Shown: positions 44,408 to 55,738, numbered from the stretch's first letter. The stretch: 64,000 nucleotides of DNA from Toxorhynchites rutilus septentrionalis (GCF_029784135.1 NC_073746.1:295392089-295456088), one strand, 5' to 3'. Notes: a model not told the origin generated them from the sequence alone. Made by a program: numbers and translations.

Positions 44408-45160
44408 TGGATTTCTGTCTGTCTGTCTGTCCGTCTGATTGGGCATATTGAGGTATTAGGGTGCAATAAATGTTTCTATGGTGGTTAGATACCCGTCCCC
44501 CCTCTTTCTTAGGGGGGCTGCCAATCAAATGAATTTCAAATTTCTGCATTACTCGAGAATTAACGGCTATCCATTAATGAAACCAAATTTGGCATGTGGA
44601 GGTTTTAGGGTGCAATAAATGTTTTTACGGTGGTGAGACACTCCACCCGCTCTCTAAGGGTGGGCTGTCATACAAATGAAATACAAATTTCTTCATAACT
44701 CGAAAACTAATCAAGCGAATGGAGCCAAATTTGGCATGTGAAGGTTTTACGGGGCACGAAACGTTTCTATGGTGAATACACTCAACCCCCCTCTCTAAGG
44801 GGGGCTGCCATACAAACGAAACACAAACTTCTGCATATCTTGAGAACTAATCAAGCACAATTTGGGATGTGAGGTTTTTGGGTATGAGAAATGTTTCTAT
44901 GATGGTATGACACCCCTCTAAAAATGACAATTGAAATTTTTCGGTAAACTTTGAAGGAAAAAGGGAAAATTCGAAAAAATAAATTCCCATATCTTCTCCA
45001 ATTAGATTTGCGCTAGCGAAATTGATTTTTGTTCGAAGCTGAAAATGGATTTTAATGTGATGAAACGCACTCCTATATCTTCTTCTATCTATAACAAAAA
45101 AGGATCGCCGGATGTCAAAAAACAAATTTTGGGCGGGACGAAGTTTGCTGGGTCAGCTAG
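44403..45160 (+). mobile_element. Helitron-like non-autonomous repeat with internal tandem units
   Basis: The repeat starts with a CTGT tetranucleotide run and contains four diverged tandem units of about 130-150 bp, beginning near 44457, 44605, 44742 and 44872. Each carries TGCAATAAATGTTTCTATGG, CCCCTCTCTAAGGGGGGCTG and CCAAATTTGGCATGTG. The 3' end GGGACGAAGTTTGCTGGGTC-AGCTAG followed by T fits a Helitron CTRR-T terminus. No helicase is present. The family call is inference from the end sequence. Confidence 0.6.
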
Positions 45161-45735
45161 TTTACAAAATAGAAATTCAATTCGCAATATCCAAAATACA
45201 TATTTTTTAATTTTTTTCAAAATTTTTTCATGCAAAATAGAAGTCATGCAGAAAATTTGGAAAATGGGCCCAAGATGGTAAAACTATTTTTGACGAACTT
45301 TGTGGAACATTGAATTTTTAGGAATTTTTGAAACTCCGAATTTTTGTATGTTAACAATCATTTTTAGCCACAAATTATGAATCCTGATGTGATTTGAAAC
45401 AAAAAAGGTTATTATCAATCTCCTTCTAAATGTAGCCATTCTCAAAATATTTAAAAAAATATTTTCAATATGTTGTATTTTTTATAGTAAATAATCCCTT
45501 TTAATATGTTTGTCGTGTTATACGTGTTATAATTTCCAACAACTTTTCCAAATACATCATCATGGTTCATTTTTTGACTCAAGCGTAACTTTTGAAAAGG
45601 GCGTATCGATTTGAGTAAGAGAAATCTTTGATAATTTATATCTCAAAAATATGAGTCATACCGAAACAGTGTGTTAGAAAGAGTTATAGAGTATTGTTGG
45701 CTTAATTTGAAAAAAATATACACTGAGAAGAAAAA

Positions 45736-46417
45736 TTAGTACTCTTTTTTTTATTTACAAAATAAAATTTTAATTTGAGATATAAAAAAATATGTATTTT
45801 TTGTATATTTTTTTATATTTTTTCATATAAAATAGAAGTCATGTAGAAAATTTAAAAAATGGGCCCAAGATGGTAAAACTATTTTTGACGAAATTTTAGG
45901 AATTTTCGAAACTTCGAATTTTTGTATGTTAGCAATCATTCTTAGCCACAAATTGTGAATTCTGATGTGATTTAAAACAAAAAAGGTTATTATCAATCTT
46001 CTCTAAATGCAACCTTTCTCGAGATATTTAAAAAAATATTTCTAATTTATAATCTTTTTATAAAATAATCTCTTTTAATATGTTTGTCGTGTTATACCGT
46101 CATGTTCATGAAATTTTATGAATTTTCTTATAATTTCCAACAATTTTTTTGATTGATTGTAGTTTGTATTAAAATAAAAAAGATTTTTTAGTTTCGCTAC
46201 GTTTTGTATTAACCTACATGTCTTCGAATGTTTCGTGACGTAACTCCTAAACATATGTCTTTACCATAACGATCGTAAACGCAATTTTTTTAAATTTTCT
46301 GCATGACTTCTATTTTGTATGAAAAAATTTAAAAAAAATTTAAAAATATGTATTTTGGATATTGCAAATTGAATTTTTATTTTGTAAATAAAAAAAAGAG
46401 TACTAATTTTTGACGTA
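45736..46417. repeat. Inner foldback repeat with about 120-bp arms
   Basis: ATTAGTACTCTTTTTTTTAT at 45736 is mirrored by its reverse complement at about 46398-46417. Pairing continues through ATTTACAAAATAAAA, an AT run, and AAAATAGAAGTCATG-AGAAAATTTAAAAAA. The block AAAATGGGCCCAAGATGGTA also repeats directly at 45262 and 45858. A 350-bp unit is therefore present in direct and inverted orientation between 45165 and 46417. Confidence 0.75.
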
Positions 46418-46427
46418 GAACTACGTC

Positions 46428-47431
46428 TTTCATTAAGGGTGCCAAATCAGAAAACAGGTCACGTTTTTATGAAATAAAGTTAACGTTAATAACTATCTTT
46501 CCCGCGAACGGATTTTGGCGATTCACATACCAAACGAATCGGAAATTCTCTAAGATTTGTTTGATACGCTATACATTATAATCCCATAGTCTGTATATGG
46601 TTTAAATTATTTAAAAAGGGAAGCATTCCCATTTCCTTATACATTTGTTCTGTCCATTTGGTTGCTTTCCCGAACAGAGCTCTCAATAACGAGCAACTTA
46701 TCGACGAGCAACGAAGGGGAAACCTTAGAGGCGAATGAACTGAAATGTTTAAACCCTCTTAAAGTCAATAAGAAGAAGAAGAAGGGGAAATCGTAAGATG
46801 TAAAGTCTCCGTAAACAAAGGAAAAGAAGAAGAACGAAGGGGAATATTTGCCTAGAGTGGATCTCGCTGGGGTAAACTTTCATTCTTCGTGAGGAAATCG
46901 ACTGAACAACATCGTTGCTGGGCGAGCTGGACAGCGAGGGATCGAATGCCTTTCTCAGGGCAACGGGGGTGGAGGGGTAATATTCTGGATAAAGTAAAGT
47001 TTTCCAAGAGCCTTTTTGAAGGTTACAGACGAATGCCAGTCGTAAAACTGCTTTCAACTAGGATTACATTGCACTAATCTTGATAATAATGAAGCAGTGC
47101 TACTCTTTTCGAGGTTGTGTTGAGATTAACAGATAGAGTTTATTTCGTTTTTTTAGTCACCAAAAAAGTAAATGTCGTTCTGAAATGTTGTATGTGATTT
47201 GGTTTAGTTTGCCAGTAGCAAAACTTTCTCCACTAAGGATGGCAGCTGCGTTTATCTTGAGCATGTATTGTTCTGCGAGCATAGGAATAAATCATCAAAC
47301 AATTATCGTCAAATGATTCTACAATAAAAAAAAACATTTCAGGGCGACCAAACTGGTAGAATGGTTCAAAATTTTCGTAGCATTATAAAATAATATCCGC
47401 AATTATAAACAATCGACTTGAATTAAACTAC
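46428..47431. other. No recognised gene in foldback interior
   Basis: Short frames only (for example 46749-47057 minus), without motif. The block 47432-47483 (TAGTTCTACGTCAACAAAGC to ACAACCTCCT) recurs near 23965-24013 and adjoins the right foldback arm. Confidence 0.45.
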
Positions 47432-47729
47432 AGCGTAGTTCTACGTCAACAAAGCGGTCGTGGCTTGAACACAACCTCCTATAATTTTTTTTCTCAGTGT
47501 GCATTTTTTTTCATATTCAACCATCAATACTCTATAACTCTTTCTAAGACACTATTTCAAAAAACTCATAGTTTTTGAGATATAAATTATCAAAGATTTC
47601 TCCTACTAAAATCGATACGCCCTTTTCAAAAGTTACGCTTGAGTCAAAAAAATCCCAATTGCTGTGAAAAACTCATATTTCCTCCAACCCAAACGGAATA
47701 CACACTTTCATTGGAATCAAAAATGCATG

Positions 47730-50700
47730 TTACTGTTTTACAGTGGAATTGTCGTAGTCTTATCCCTAAATTGGATACATTCAAATTTTTAATTCATAAG
47801 TTCAATTGTGATGTTTTTGCTCTGTCCGAAACTTGGCTTTCTTCGCGAGATGATCTCTCTTTCCACGATTTTAATATTATACGCTTGGACCGTGATGATA
47901 GATACGGAGGGGTGCTATTGGGGATCAATAAGTGCCACTCATTTTTTCGAATTGACCTTCCACCTATTGGAGGGATCGAAGCTGTTGCTTGTCATGCAAA
48001 CATCAGAGGCAAAGACCTCTGTATTGTCAGCTTGTATTGGCCTCCGAGAGCTGCGGTTAGCCGCAAACAACTTGATGACATGTGCTCACTCCTTCCTGAG
48101 CCACGATTGATCTTGGGAGACTTCAACTCTCACGGAACTGCCTGGGGGGAACAGTACGACGACAATCGTTCATTGTTGATATATGACCTTTGTAACAGTT
48201 TCAATATGACCGTTTTGAACACTGGGGAAACAACACGGGTATCTAAACCTCCTGCTAACCCAAGCGCTATTGACCTCTCGCTTTGCTCGAATTCACTATC
48301 GTTAGATTGCAAGTGGAATGTAATCCAGGATCCCAACGGTAGTGATCACTTGCCAATCAAAATTTCCATCACCATTGGGTCGAATTCTTCTGAATCTATA
48401 TATGACCTCACAAGACAGATTGACTGGAAAAAATATGCGGACGCGATTACTCTAGCCATCAATTCCAGAGATGGTTTACCTCCATTGGAGGAGTATAACT
48501 TCCTTTCTCGTTTGATCCATGACAGCGCGGTTCGCGCTCAAACGAAACCCATCCCAGGTTCCACCATTCGCCGAAGGCCTCCCAATCCATGGTGGGATAG
48601 CCAATGTTCAAAGCTTTATGTAGAAAAATCGAACGCATTTAAAGCTTTTCGGAAACGTGGAACCCCTGAAAATTTTCAAACGTATTTAACCCTTGAGAAT
48701 CAGTTCAAAAATTTGACCAAAGGGAAAAAACGTGCGTATTGGCGAAATTTCGTGGGAGGTTTGTCACGAGAAACGTCAATGAAAAAATTATGGAAAGTGG
48801 CTCGAAAAATGAGAAATCGCTCTTCAACAAATGAAAGCGAAGAATATTCACATCGATGGATTTTTAATTTTGCACGGAAGGTTTGTCCTGATTCCGCTCC
48901 TGTGCAAAAAAATGTTCGAGATATACCACAAGATAGGTGCGATCTTGATTCCGAGTTTTCGATGGTAGAATTCTCTCTTGCTCTCCTTTCATGTAACAAT
49001 TCTGCTCCGGGATCGGATAGAATTAAGTTCAACTTGCTGAAAAACCTTCCTGATGTGGCGAAACATCGCTTGTTGAATTTATTCAATCGGTTTCTGGAGC
49101 ATAATATTGTTCCAGATGATTGGAGACAAGTACGAGTTATAGCTATTCAAAAACCCTGAAAACCCGCGTTCGACTTCAATTCGTACCGCCCAATAGCAAT
49201 GCTGTCTTGTATACGGAAATTGTTGGAGAAAATGATCTTGTTTCGCCTTGATCGATGGGTTGAAACGAATGGCCTACTCTCAGATACACAATATGGGTTC
49301 CGCAGGGGCAAGGGGACGAATGATTGTCTTGCGTTGCTTTCTTCAGAAATTCAAATGGCTTACGCCGGAAAAAACAAATGGCTTCAGTATTCTTGGACAT
49401 AAAGGGGGCCTTTGATTCTGTTTCAATAGAGGTTTTGTCAGACAAATTACACTCTCGGGGTCTGCCTTCTTCTTCTTCAATGGCACTAACGTTCCTAGAG
49501 GAACTTCGCCGTCTCAACGTAGTATTACTTGCGTCATTTTTATTAGTACTTAGTTAAGATTTCTATGCCAAATAACACGCCTTGAATGCATTCTGAGTGG
49601 CAAGCTCTAGAATACGCGTGATCACAGTGCAAGTCGGAGGAAATTTCTTTGACGAAAAATTCCCCCGACCAGAACGGGAATCGAACCCGAACACCCGGCA
49701 TGTTAGTTATGACGCTAACCACTCGGCCACGGGTGCACAACCTCGGGGTCTGCCGCCTCTATTGAATAATATGTTATATAACTTGCTTTGTGAGAAGCAT
49801 TTGAATTTTTCTCACGGAGATTCGGCAGTAAGTCGGGTCTCTTACATGGGCCTCCCCCAGGGCTTATGTTTAAGCCCCCTTTTGTACAACTTCTATGTAA
49901 GCGACATCGACAATTGCCTTACACAAAATTGCAGCCTAAGACAACTTGCAGATGATGGAGTGGTCTCTGTCGTAGGATCAACAGAATCCGACCTACAAGA
50001 ACCCTTACAAGATACTTTGAACAATTTTTCAACCTGGGCCATTGGGCTAGGGATCGAATTCTCCACGGAGAAAACAGAGATGGTGGTTTTTTCTAGGAAG
50101 CATAGACCAGCAAAACCAAAGCTTCAACTTTTGGGTAAACCGATCACTCATGCTATGTCATTCAAGTATCTTGGGGTTTGGTTCGACTCCAAATGTACTT
50201 GGGGGGCCCATATTAGGTATCTGAGTAAAAAATGTCAACAAAGAATAAACTTTCTTCGTACAATTACCGGCACCTGGTGGGGAGCCCATCCCGAAGATCT
50301 TATAATGTTGTATCGAACAACTATTCTCTCAGTGATGGAGTATGGCAGTTTCTGTTTTCAATCAGCTGCCAAAACACACTTAATTAAACTCGAGCGAATT
50401 CAGTATCTTTGTCTCCGTATTGCGTTGGGATGTATGCCCTCAACGCATACCATGAGCCTCGAGGTTTTGGCAGGCGTACTCCCACTAAAAGATCGCTTCA
50501 ATTTATTATCTCTTCGGTTCCTCATCCGGTGTAAGGTTATGAACCCATTGGTGATCGGAAATTTTGAACAGCGGATCGAGCTAAATTTTCATTCAGGATT
50601 CATGAGCTCATATCATGAATTCATCTCCATGCAGGTTGATCCTTCTTCGTATATTCCCAACCGTGTTTGTTTTCCTGACTACATCAATTCCTCTGTACAT

Positions 50701-51660
50701 TTTGATCTGTCCATGAAGCAAGATATACATGAATATTCGGATTATCAACGATCGAGTATCGCTCCAACGATCTTCGATGCAAAGTATGGGGGTATCAGTT
50801 GTGATAATATGTACTTTACTGATGGGTCCACTATAAACGAGTTCACAGGATTTGGAGTGTTCAACAAAATTTTCAGCACCTCCCATAGTCTTCAGTTTCC
50901 TTGCTCAGTGTATATTGCTGAATTGGCAGCGATACACTGGGCGCTGGACAGCGTCGCCTCACGACCTGTTGAACACTATTACATTGTAACGGATAGTCTT
51001 AGCTCCGTCGAAGCTATCCGTTCAGTGAGGCCGGAAAAGCACTCGCCGTACTTCCTTGAGAGAATACGAGAAATTTTGAGTGCTTTATCCAGACTCTGTT
51101 ATGTCATTACCTTTGTGTGGGTCCCTTCTCATTGCTCAATTCCGGGTAATGAGAGGGCTGACTCATTAGCAAAGGTAGGTGCGATTGAAGGCGATATTTA
51201 TCAGCGTCAAATCGCCTTCAATGAATTTTACTCTTTAGTCCGTAAAAATACCATCGCTAACTGGCAACGCAAATGGAACGAAGATGAATTGGGCCGGTGG
51301 TTTCACTCGATTATCCCTAAGGTTAGCCTCAAACCATGGTTCAAAAGTCTGGACTTGAGTCGGGACTTTATTCGCACCTTCTCCCGACTCATGTCCAATC
51401 ACTGTTCGTTAGACGCGCTACTCTTTCGTTTCAATCTGGCCGGCAGCAATATCTGCGTTTGTGGCCGAGGTTACCACGACATCGAACACGTTGTTTGGTC
51501 GTGTGAGGTGTATCTTGTTGCCAGATCGAATTTAGAGAACTCCCTTCGGGCTAGAGGAAGGCAACCCAATGTGCCGGTGAGAGATTTTTTGGCTCGGTTA
51601 GACCTTGATTACATGTCCCAAATATATGTTTTCCTTAAATCTATCGATGTTCGTGTGTGA
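47730..51660 (+). pseudogene. LINE ORF2 polyprotein, copy D (EN-RT-RNase H), lightly damaged
   Basis: Endonuclease: LQWNCRS, LSETWLSS, LILGDFNSHGTAWG and GSDHLPIKI, the EEP-family metal and catalytic positions. RT: GFRRGKGTNDCLALL, FLDIKGAFDSV (49390-49422, motif A), MGLPQGLCLSPLLY (49846, motif B) and QLADDGV (49942, motif C). RNase H: FTDGST, IAELAAIHWAL, VTDSLSS and NERADSLAKVG. The C-terminal CVCGRGYHDIEHVVWSC is a zinc-like module. Three lesions separate it from an open frame. They are a TGA at 49157-49159 where copy A has GGA, an A-run of six instead of seven at 49369-49374, and the SINE insertion. The enzyme nicks target DNA and reverse-transcribes LINE (and SINE) RNA. Confidence 0.92.
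49467..49741 (-). mobile_element. tRNA-derived SINE with GAA-repeat tail
   Basis: On the minus strand a tRNA-like head carries TGGCCGAGTGGTTAGCG (A box) and GGGTTCGATTCCC (B box), about 35 bp apart. A unique body of about 180 bp follows, ending ATTGAAGAAGAAGAA. A perfect 13-bp duplication, CTCGGGGTCTGCC, flanks it (49454-49466 and 49742-49754). It disrupts LINE ORF2 between RT motifs A and B. The family differs from the GGGTCTCCGTAGCC SINE elsewhere in the window. Confidence 0.9.
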
Positions 51661-52026
51661 TTATTCTTATATCCTTATACCCTCCATTTCTTCCTTTGTT
51701 AGTAATTGGTCCGCTTGCTATAAACAGGAGAATGAAATGTAAATTCACAATAGATGTACGAATAGATTTAAGAATTGAGTGTGTGTGATTATCAACATTG
51801 TAATAATTTCCTTATACCCCATCCTTTTCCTGAGAAAAATATGTCACCCTTCTAATCTCGAGTCCACCGCGAGTAATTGGTTTCTCACATTACTAACCAT
51901 AGATTTAAGAAAATTGTTCATATATATAGTTTTAAAAATATATTTAAGATTTCGGCTCCTTTAAACTTATGTAACTGAGCCTGTAAAAATAAACGAATTT
52001 ATAAAAAAAAAAAAAAAAAATGCATG

Positions 52027-52584
52027 CTTTTAAAATCTTCATTTTTAGGACGATCTCATTTGGAATTGCAGCAAAGGGAGATCGTACATATGTACAATTT
52101 CTTGAAAACAAGACCATTGAGCTTTGTTGCGTTTAATTATTGATACTTGTAAAGTGTCCAGGGCCCGAAATTTTCGAAGGTGAAAAATGAAGACCGACTC
52201 TAATCTCAGCAGCTTCGCTTCGACTAGAACTGTTTCGGCAGTCGCCGGTAATAAAAAGTGACTTGACTAGAAAATAAATTGACTAGCGTTGACTAGCGAG
52301 GATGACTGGTGAACTAGTCCAGTCCAAAAAATTAGGTTTTTGGTCCTTAATCCATTGCTTAGTTTCCTTGCTGATATGAATAGTAGCAATGTTTTGCTGG
52401 CATGTGAATTTTTTGTGACGATATCCACGCAAAAACGGTAGAGGTTTCCAGAACATGTATGTAATCCTTGAATGATGTGAAAGCTATCTTGAGCTTTTCG
52501 GTTGCACACAATGCCGCCCAAACCTTGCACGAGTCTCCACCAAAATTCCTGGATGAAAAATACTGTTCTATCTTTCGTGAATGA
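52027..52584. other. No recognised feature
   Basis: Flanking DNA between the LINE D target duplication and SINE copy 2. A minus frame at 52267-52611 (FIQEFWWRLVQGLGGIVCNR, VDIVTKNSHASKTLL) looks vaguely like a Tc1/mariner transposase C-terminus but is too short to call. Confidence 0.4.
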
Positions 52585-54322
52585 GGGTCTCCGTAGCCAC
52601 ATTGGTTGCACGTTCGCTTAGTAAGCGATCGATCGTGAGTTCAAAACTCAGGGCCCTCATTGACCATCTTTGTGTTGTTACAGAATAACTTCGTCCACAC
52701 AACAATCATCAGCGATAGAGATAGCGATAGAGGTCGAAATAAGATCGATTCATCCAAACAAACTGCTCTGCTCTACAAGACACATCGGGCTGCTGTTCTA
52801 CACTGGAGAAATAGTTTAGTAAAAGCAGCTACCAAATCTTTAGTAGCAAAAATATTGGTAAAATATACACATTTTTTGTAAATATTACTAAAATTGCGTA
52901 AAAAAGATGTCAGACGCAATGAATGTTCCTACCAGGAATTCGTATATTTTACTTCATACCATTAGTAAGTTTGTTTTTATTGTCATACCTAACAACTGTG
53001 ATGTGCGCACTTTGCAATCGCCATTTGTCTTTTGGAGACGAAGCGATTCGGAGGTAAGCACTTTGTTTTTATTGAATTCAATTATGTATTCATCTCCCCC
53101 GAGAATTTGTTTTCATATTTTCGGCGGGGAAAATATCACAAGAAATTTTGATCCATATTAACATAATTGACCTAATACCATTTTTTTCTTTTTTAGTTGG
53201 TCTTAAAATTATATGCAGTACAATCATTCATCTTAAACAAATCGGAGATAAGTATTCGTTTTTTTTACATCATTACATCAGTCACCTCGGTCGGGAAACT
53301 ATTTTCATATTCCCGCCAAGGATAAACATCAGTTATATTCTATACATTACAACACTATTGACCTTTTTCCTTGTCTTTACAGCTGGCATGATCCCAGACT
53401 CGTAATACTTGTTTACCAAAAACCATCCAAGCTATGGGATTGAAGGTAACGGCGATTGGAATCTTTCTTCAACACATCATCGACCGTAAAAAAATTAAGG
53501 TGAACATACATAATTTATTGCATATTTAATATCATTAACATATGTATTTCTTTTCTTCATAGGGACACGAGAGAACAAAATACGGATGAAACGTGCTAAT
53601 TCTACCGTCACTCTGCTAATCAGCTGCTAATCAGCTAATGCAAATCAGAGCGATGCACCAGGAAGAGGAACGGGAACTTACTCGTGAACTTGCTTTGGAA
53701 ATGCTCATCAAATTGAGGTGGTTGAGGCTGCGATTAAAATTTGCCTCTTGTACGCAGTTTATAGAATGATTCCAACGAGAATTATTGATGTTGTTTATAG
53801 AATAAGTTATTAGTATAATGTATTCTAAGTATGTAGAATTAAACGCAATCAAATGCAATTTTTTAAATTAAAAATAATTATTAAAAAATATTGTCATTAT
53901 CCCTGATGATTACCTCTCACAAATATGAAGCAAAATTTTCACTGTTATTGCACCAATGTTGGACCAACAATTTGTAGTTTGTTTGACATATGTGCCTATC
54001 ATTCTCTTTTTGTAACATGTACCAATTGGTAACATGTACCAAAAAATTCGTCATATTTACTAAATTTTCCTCTCAGTGTATTTATACACTGAGCACACAA
54101 CACTCAACAATGATCAATCAACTGTCTCCGCTGTCCGGTCTAACTTGGATAATGGAAGAACAGATAGAAAACTCTTACGCCCAAATGGCTACTGTGTAAA
54201 TGTGTACCATATGCAATGGTATAGAAGGGAATACTCTAACGCCGAAAAATGGCAACTGTGTAGTGTGCTAATTAAAGATATTATAAACATGTGACACGAT
54301 TAAAATTCGGCTCTGTTTTCAG
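52585..54322 (+). mobile_element. tRNA-derived SINE, copy 2, split by a DNA element
   Basis: The SINE head GGGTCTCCGTAGCCACATTG is at 52585, and the body runs to CTGTTCTA at 52800. It resumes near 54098 with ACTCAACAATGATCAATC, ending near CGGCTCTGTTTT without the terminal AATAAAT tail. The split is explained by the element at 52801-54078. Relative to copy 3, extra bases (about 18) lie at the right junction. Confidence 0.8.
52801..54078. mobile_element. TA-target DNA element with CACTG ends
   Basis: The left CACTGGAGAAATAGTTTAGT and right (reverse-complemented) CACTGAGAGGAAAATTTAGT pair, flanked by TA (52799-52800 and 54079-54080). It splits SINE copy 2, so it is younger. The plus strand near 53640-53770 encodes MHQEEERELTRELALEMLIK, a charged helix of the kind found at the ends of transposon MADF/Myb proteins, after a plausible TTCATAG acceptor. 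Exon-like segments near 52905 and 53010 may belong to the same decayed gene. Family not assigned. Confidence 0.7.
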
Positions 54323-54439
54323 CTTATGTCCCACTGTCGACTCATGTGAGCTTTTGCAAAACTCAAACGTCTTTCGATGTGAGAAGGTGTAAGGTGAGGA
54401 GCTTTAACCTTTTAAACCCTCTTTATGTGAGTATTTGTT

Positions 54440-55290
54440 ACCAAAACTTAACGAATTGTCACCCGAGTAACATTTGAGTTGAAATATTGCTTTATTTGCA
54501 GGAGGGGTTTTGAGGAATTCGAAGCTGTTTTAGCTATTTCCCGCTTACCCCGGTCAGAGAGCTTCGATTTATGTGGAGCTCTCTCCTTCTTACCGTATCC
54601 TTGAGGATTCGTCAAGTAATTGAACACCACTTGATGGGATCGTCCAATTCGACGAGAAATTTCTCTGATATCAACATTTTGAAAAAAAAAAACAAAGGGG
54701 GTCTCCGTAGCCACATTGGTTGCGCGTTCGCTTAGTAAGCGGTCGATCGTGAGTTCAAAACTCAGGGCCCTCATTGACCATCTTTGTGTTGTTACAGAAT
54801 AGCTACGTCCACGCAACAATCATCAGCGATGGAGATCGATCCACGGTCGAAATAAGATCGATTCATCCATACAACTGCTCTGCTCTGCAAGACACATCGG
54901 GCTGCTGTTCTATAAATAACTCAACAATGATCAATCAACTGTCTCCGCTGTCCGGTGGTCCAACTGGATAATGGAAGAACAGAAAGAATACTCTTACGCC
55001 TAAATGGCTACTGTGTGAATGTACCATATGTAATGGTATAGAAGGAATACTGGCGAATGACAACTGTGTAATGTGATAATTATAGATATGATAACGATGT
55101 GACATGTACACGATTAAAATTCGGCTCTGTTACATCTAAAATGCTAATGAGCCTTAAATAAATAAATGGGATAAAAAAAACATTTTGAAAATGAAATGCA
55201 TCGATTTGTCTTTCTTTTCTCTCCGTGAGCACTTTTCCCTTCGACATTTTCCAGATTTATTGATCAAAACAACTAAAACAACGGAAAAAT
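54440..55290 (-). pseudogene. Tc1-like transposase N-terminal fragment, split by SINE copy 3
   Basis: Reading the minus strand, a KERQIDAFHFQNVDIREISR-type start spans the SINE insertion and continues RIGRSHQVVFNYLTNPQGYG, KKERAPHKSKLSDRGKREI and a TRVTIR end near 54448. This is the paired helix-turn-helix DNA-binding region of Tc1-type transposases. The catalytic domain is missing. The SINE target duplication (AACATTTTGAAAA) lies within the coding sequence. Confidence 0.8.
54697..55178 (+). mobile_element. tRNA-derived SINE, copy 3 (full length)
   Basis: GGGGTCTCCGTAGCCACATT starts the copy and AATAAATGGGATAAAAAA ends it. The 13-bp duplication AACATTTTGAAAA is at 54673-54685 and 55179-55191, separated from the head by a short A-rich stretch (54686-54696). 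It is inserted in a Tc1-like transposase fragment. Confidence 0.88.
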
Positions 55291-55300
55291 GTAATTTGTC

Positions 55301-55738
55301 TTATAGGAACTTGACATTTGAAAAATACAAAACCTTTGGTTTAAGCTCAGCGCTTGCACACACGCATGTGAAAATCGTCAGCATCGGGACCTTCTGCGCG
55401 CTTATATCGCCTAGCCCCTGCTCCACCAACCGCTGCTGAACTGTCCGTAAACTCGCGGACATGTTCAGTTCATCTTGGGTCATTTTCGAGGCATTGAAGA
55501 GATCTTTCTTGGGGGCTCACCTTACAACAGATTCTTCCTCCGCGGTCGGTTTCCTTGGGCGTCTAGTTGTTTCGGTTTTTTTTGCGGTCGTGGAGGGCAT
55601 TAAACACGAAGGTTTTGAATCGTCCCAAGTACTCTGCGATTTCGCGTTGACTGCTGCTCACCTTGGGTATTTTGCAGATGACCATCCACTGTGTTTCCGT
55701 GTAATTATGGGCGCGACCGCTAAGTTTTGTCCGACACT
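55301..55738 (-). pseudogene. Second Tc1-like transposase N-terminal fragment
   Basis: The minus strand from 55738 begins with a terminus-like ACAGTGTCGGACAAAACTTA. Frames with breaks then read SSSQREIAEYLGRFKTFVFN and DRGGR, followed by MTQDELNMSASLRTVQQRLV and EQGLGDISAQKVPML. ELNMSASLRTVQQRLVEQGL is the second helix-turn-helix typical of Tc1 elements. Frameshifts near 55640 and 55500. It is a different element from the neighbours on either side. Confidence 0.75.

Larger units (their letters stand above)
45570..47651. repeat. Outer foldback repeat with about 165-bp arms
   Basis: Arm 45570-45740 and arm 47484-47651 are inverted copies. Shared words include TTTTGACTCAAGCGTAACTT, GGGCGTATCGATTT, AGAAATCTTTGATAATTTAT and GTTATAGAGTATTG. 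The inner edges read CACTGAGAAGAAAAATTA and, in reverse, CACTGAGAAAAAAAATTA, a terminus resembling that of the element at 52801-54078. The outward edges stop at TTTTTTGACTC. The right arm ends about 70 bp before LINE copy D. Confidence 0.8.
47730..52015 (+). mobile_element. I-superfamily LINE, copy D (near-complete ORF2)
   Basis: This is the best-preserved copy: endonuclease, RT, RNase H, 3' UTR and an 18-A tail. Target duplication AAAAATGCATG is at 47719-47729 and 52016-52026. The 5' truncation falls just before the endonuclease, so ORF1 is missing. RNase H and the LADD RT motif place it in the I superfamily (I/Loner-like) by family knowledge; the exact clade is not resolved. A SINE is inserted at 49467-49741. 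Few lesions and a clean tail imply recent insertion. Confidence 0.92.

Noticed and set aside
49660..49741. tRNA gene on the minus strand
   Set aside because: A and B boxes are present, but the acceptor stem does not close as a genuine tRNA. The sequence continues into a SINE body with a 13-bp target duplication, so it is the SINE head.
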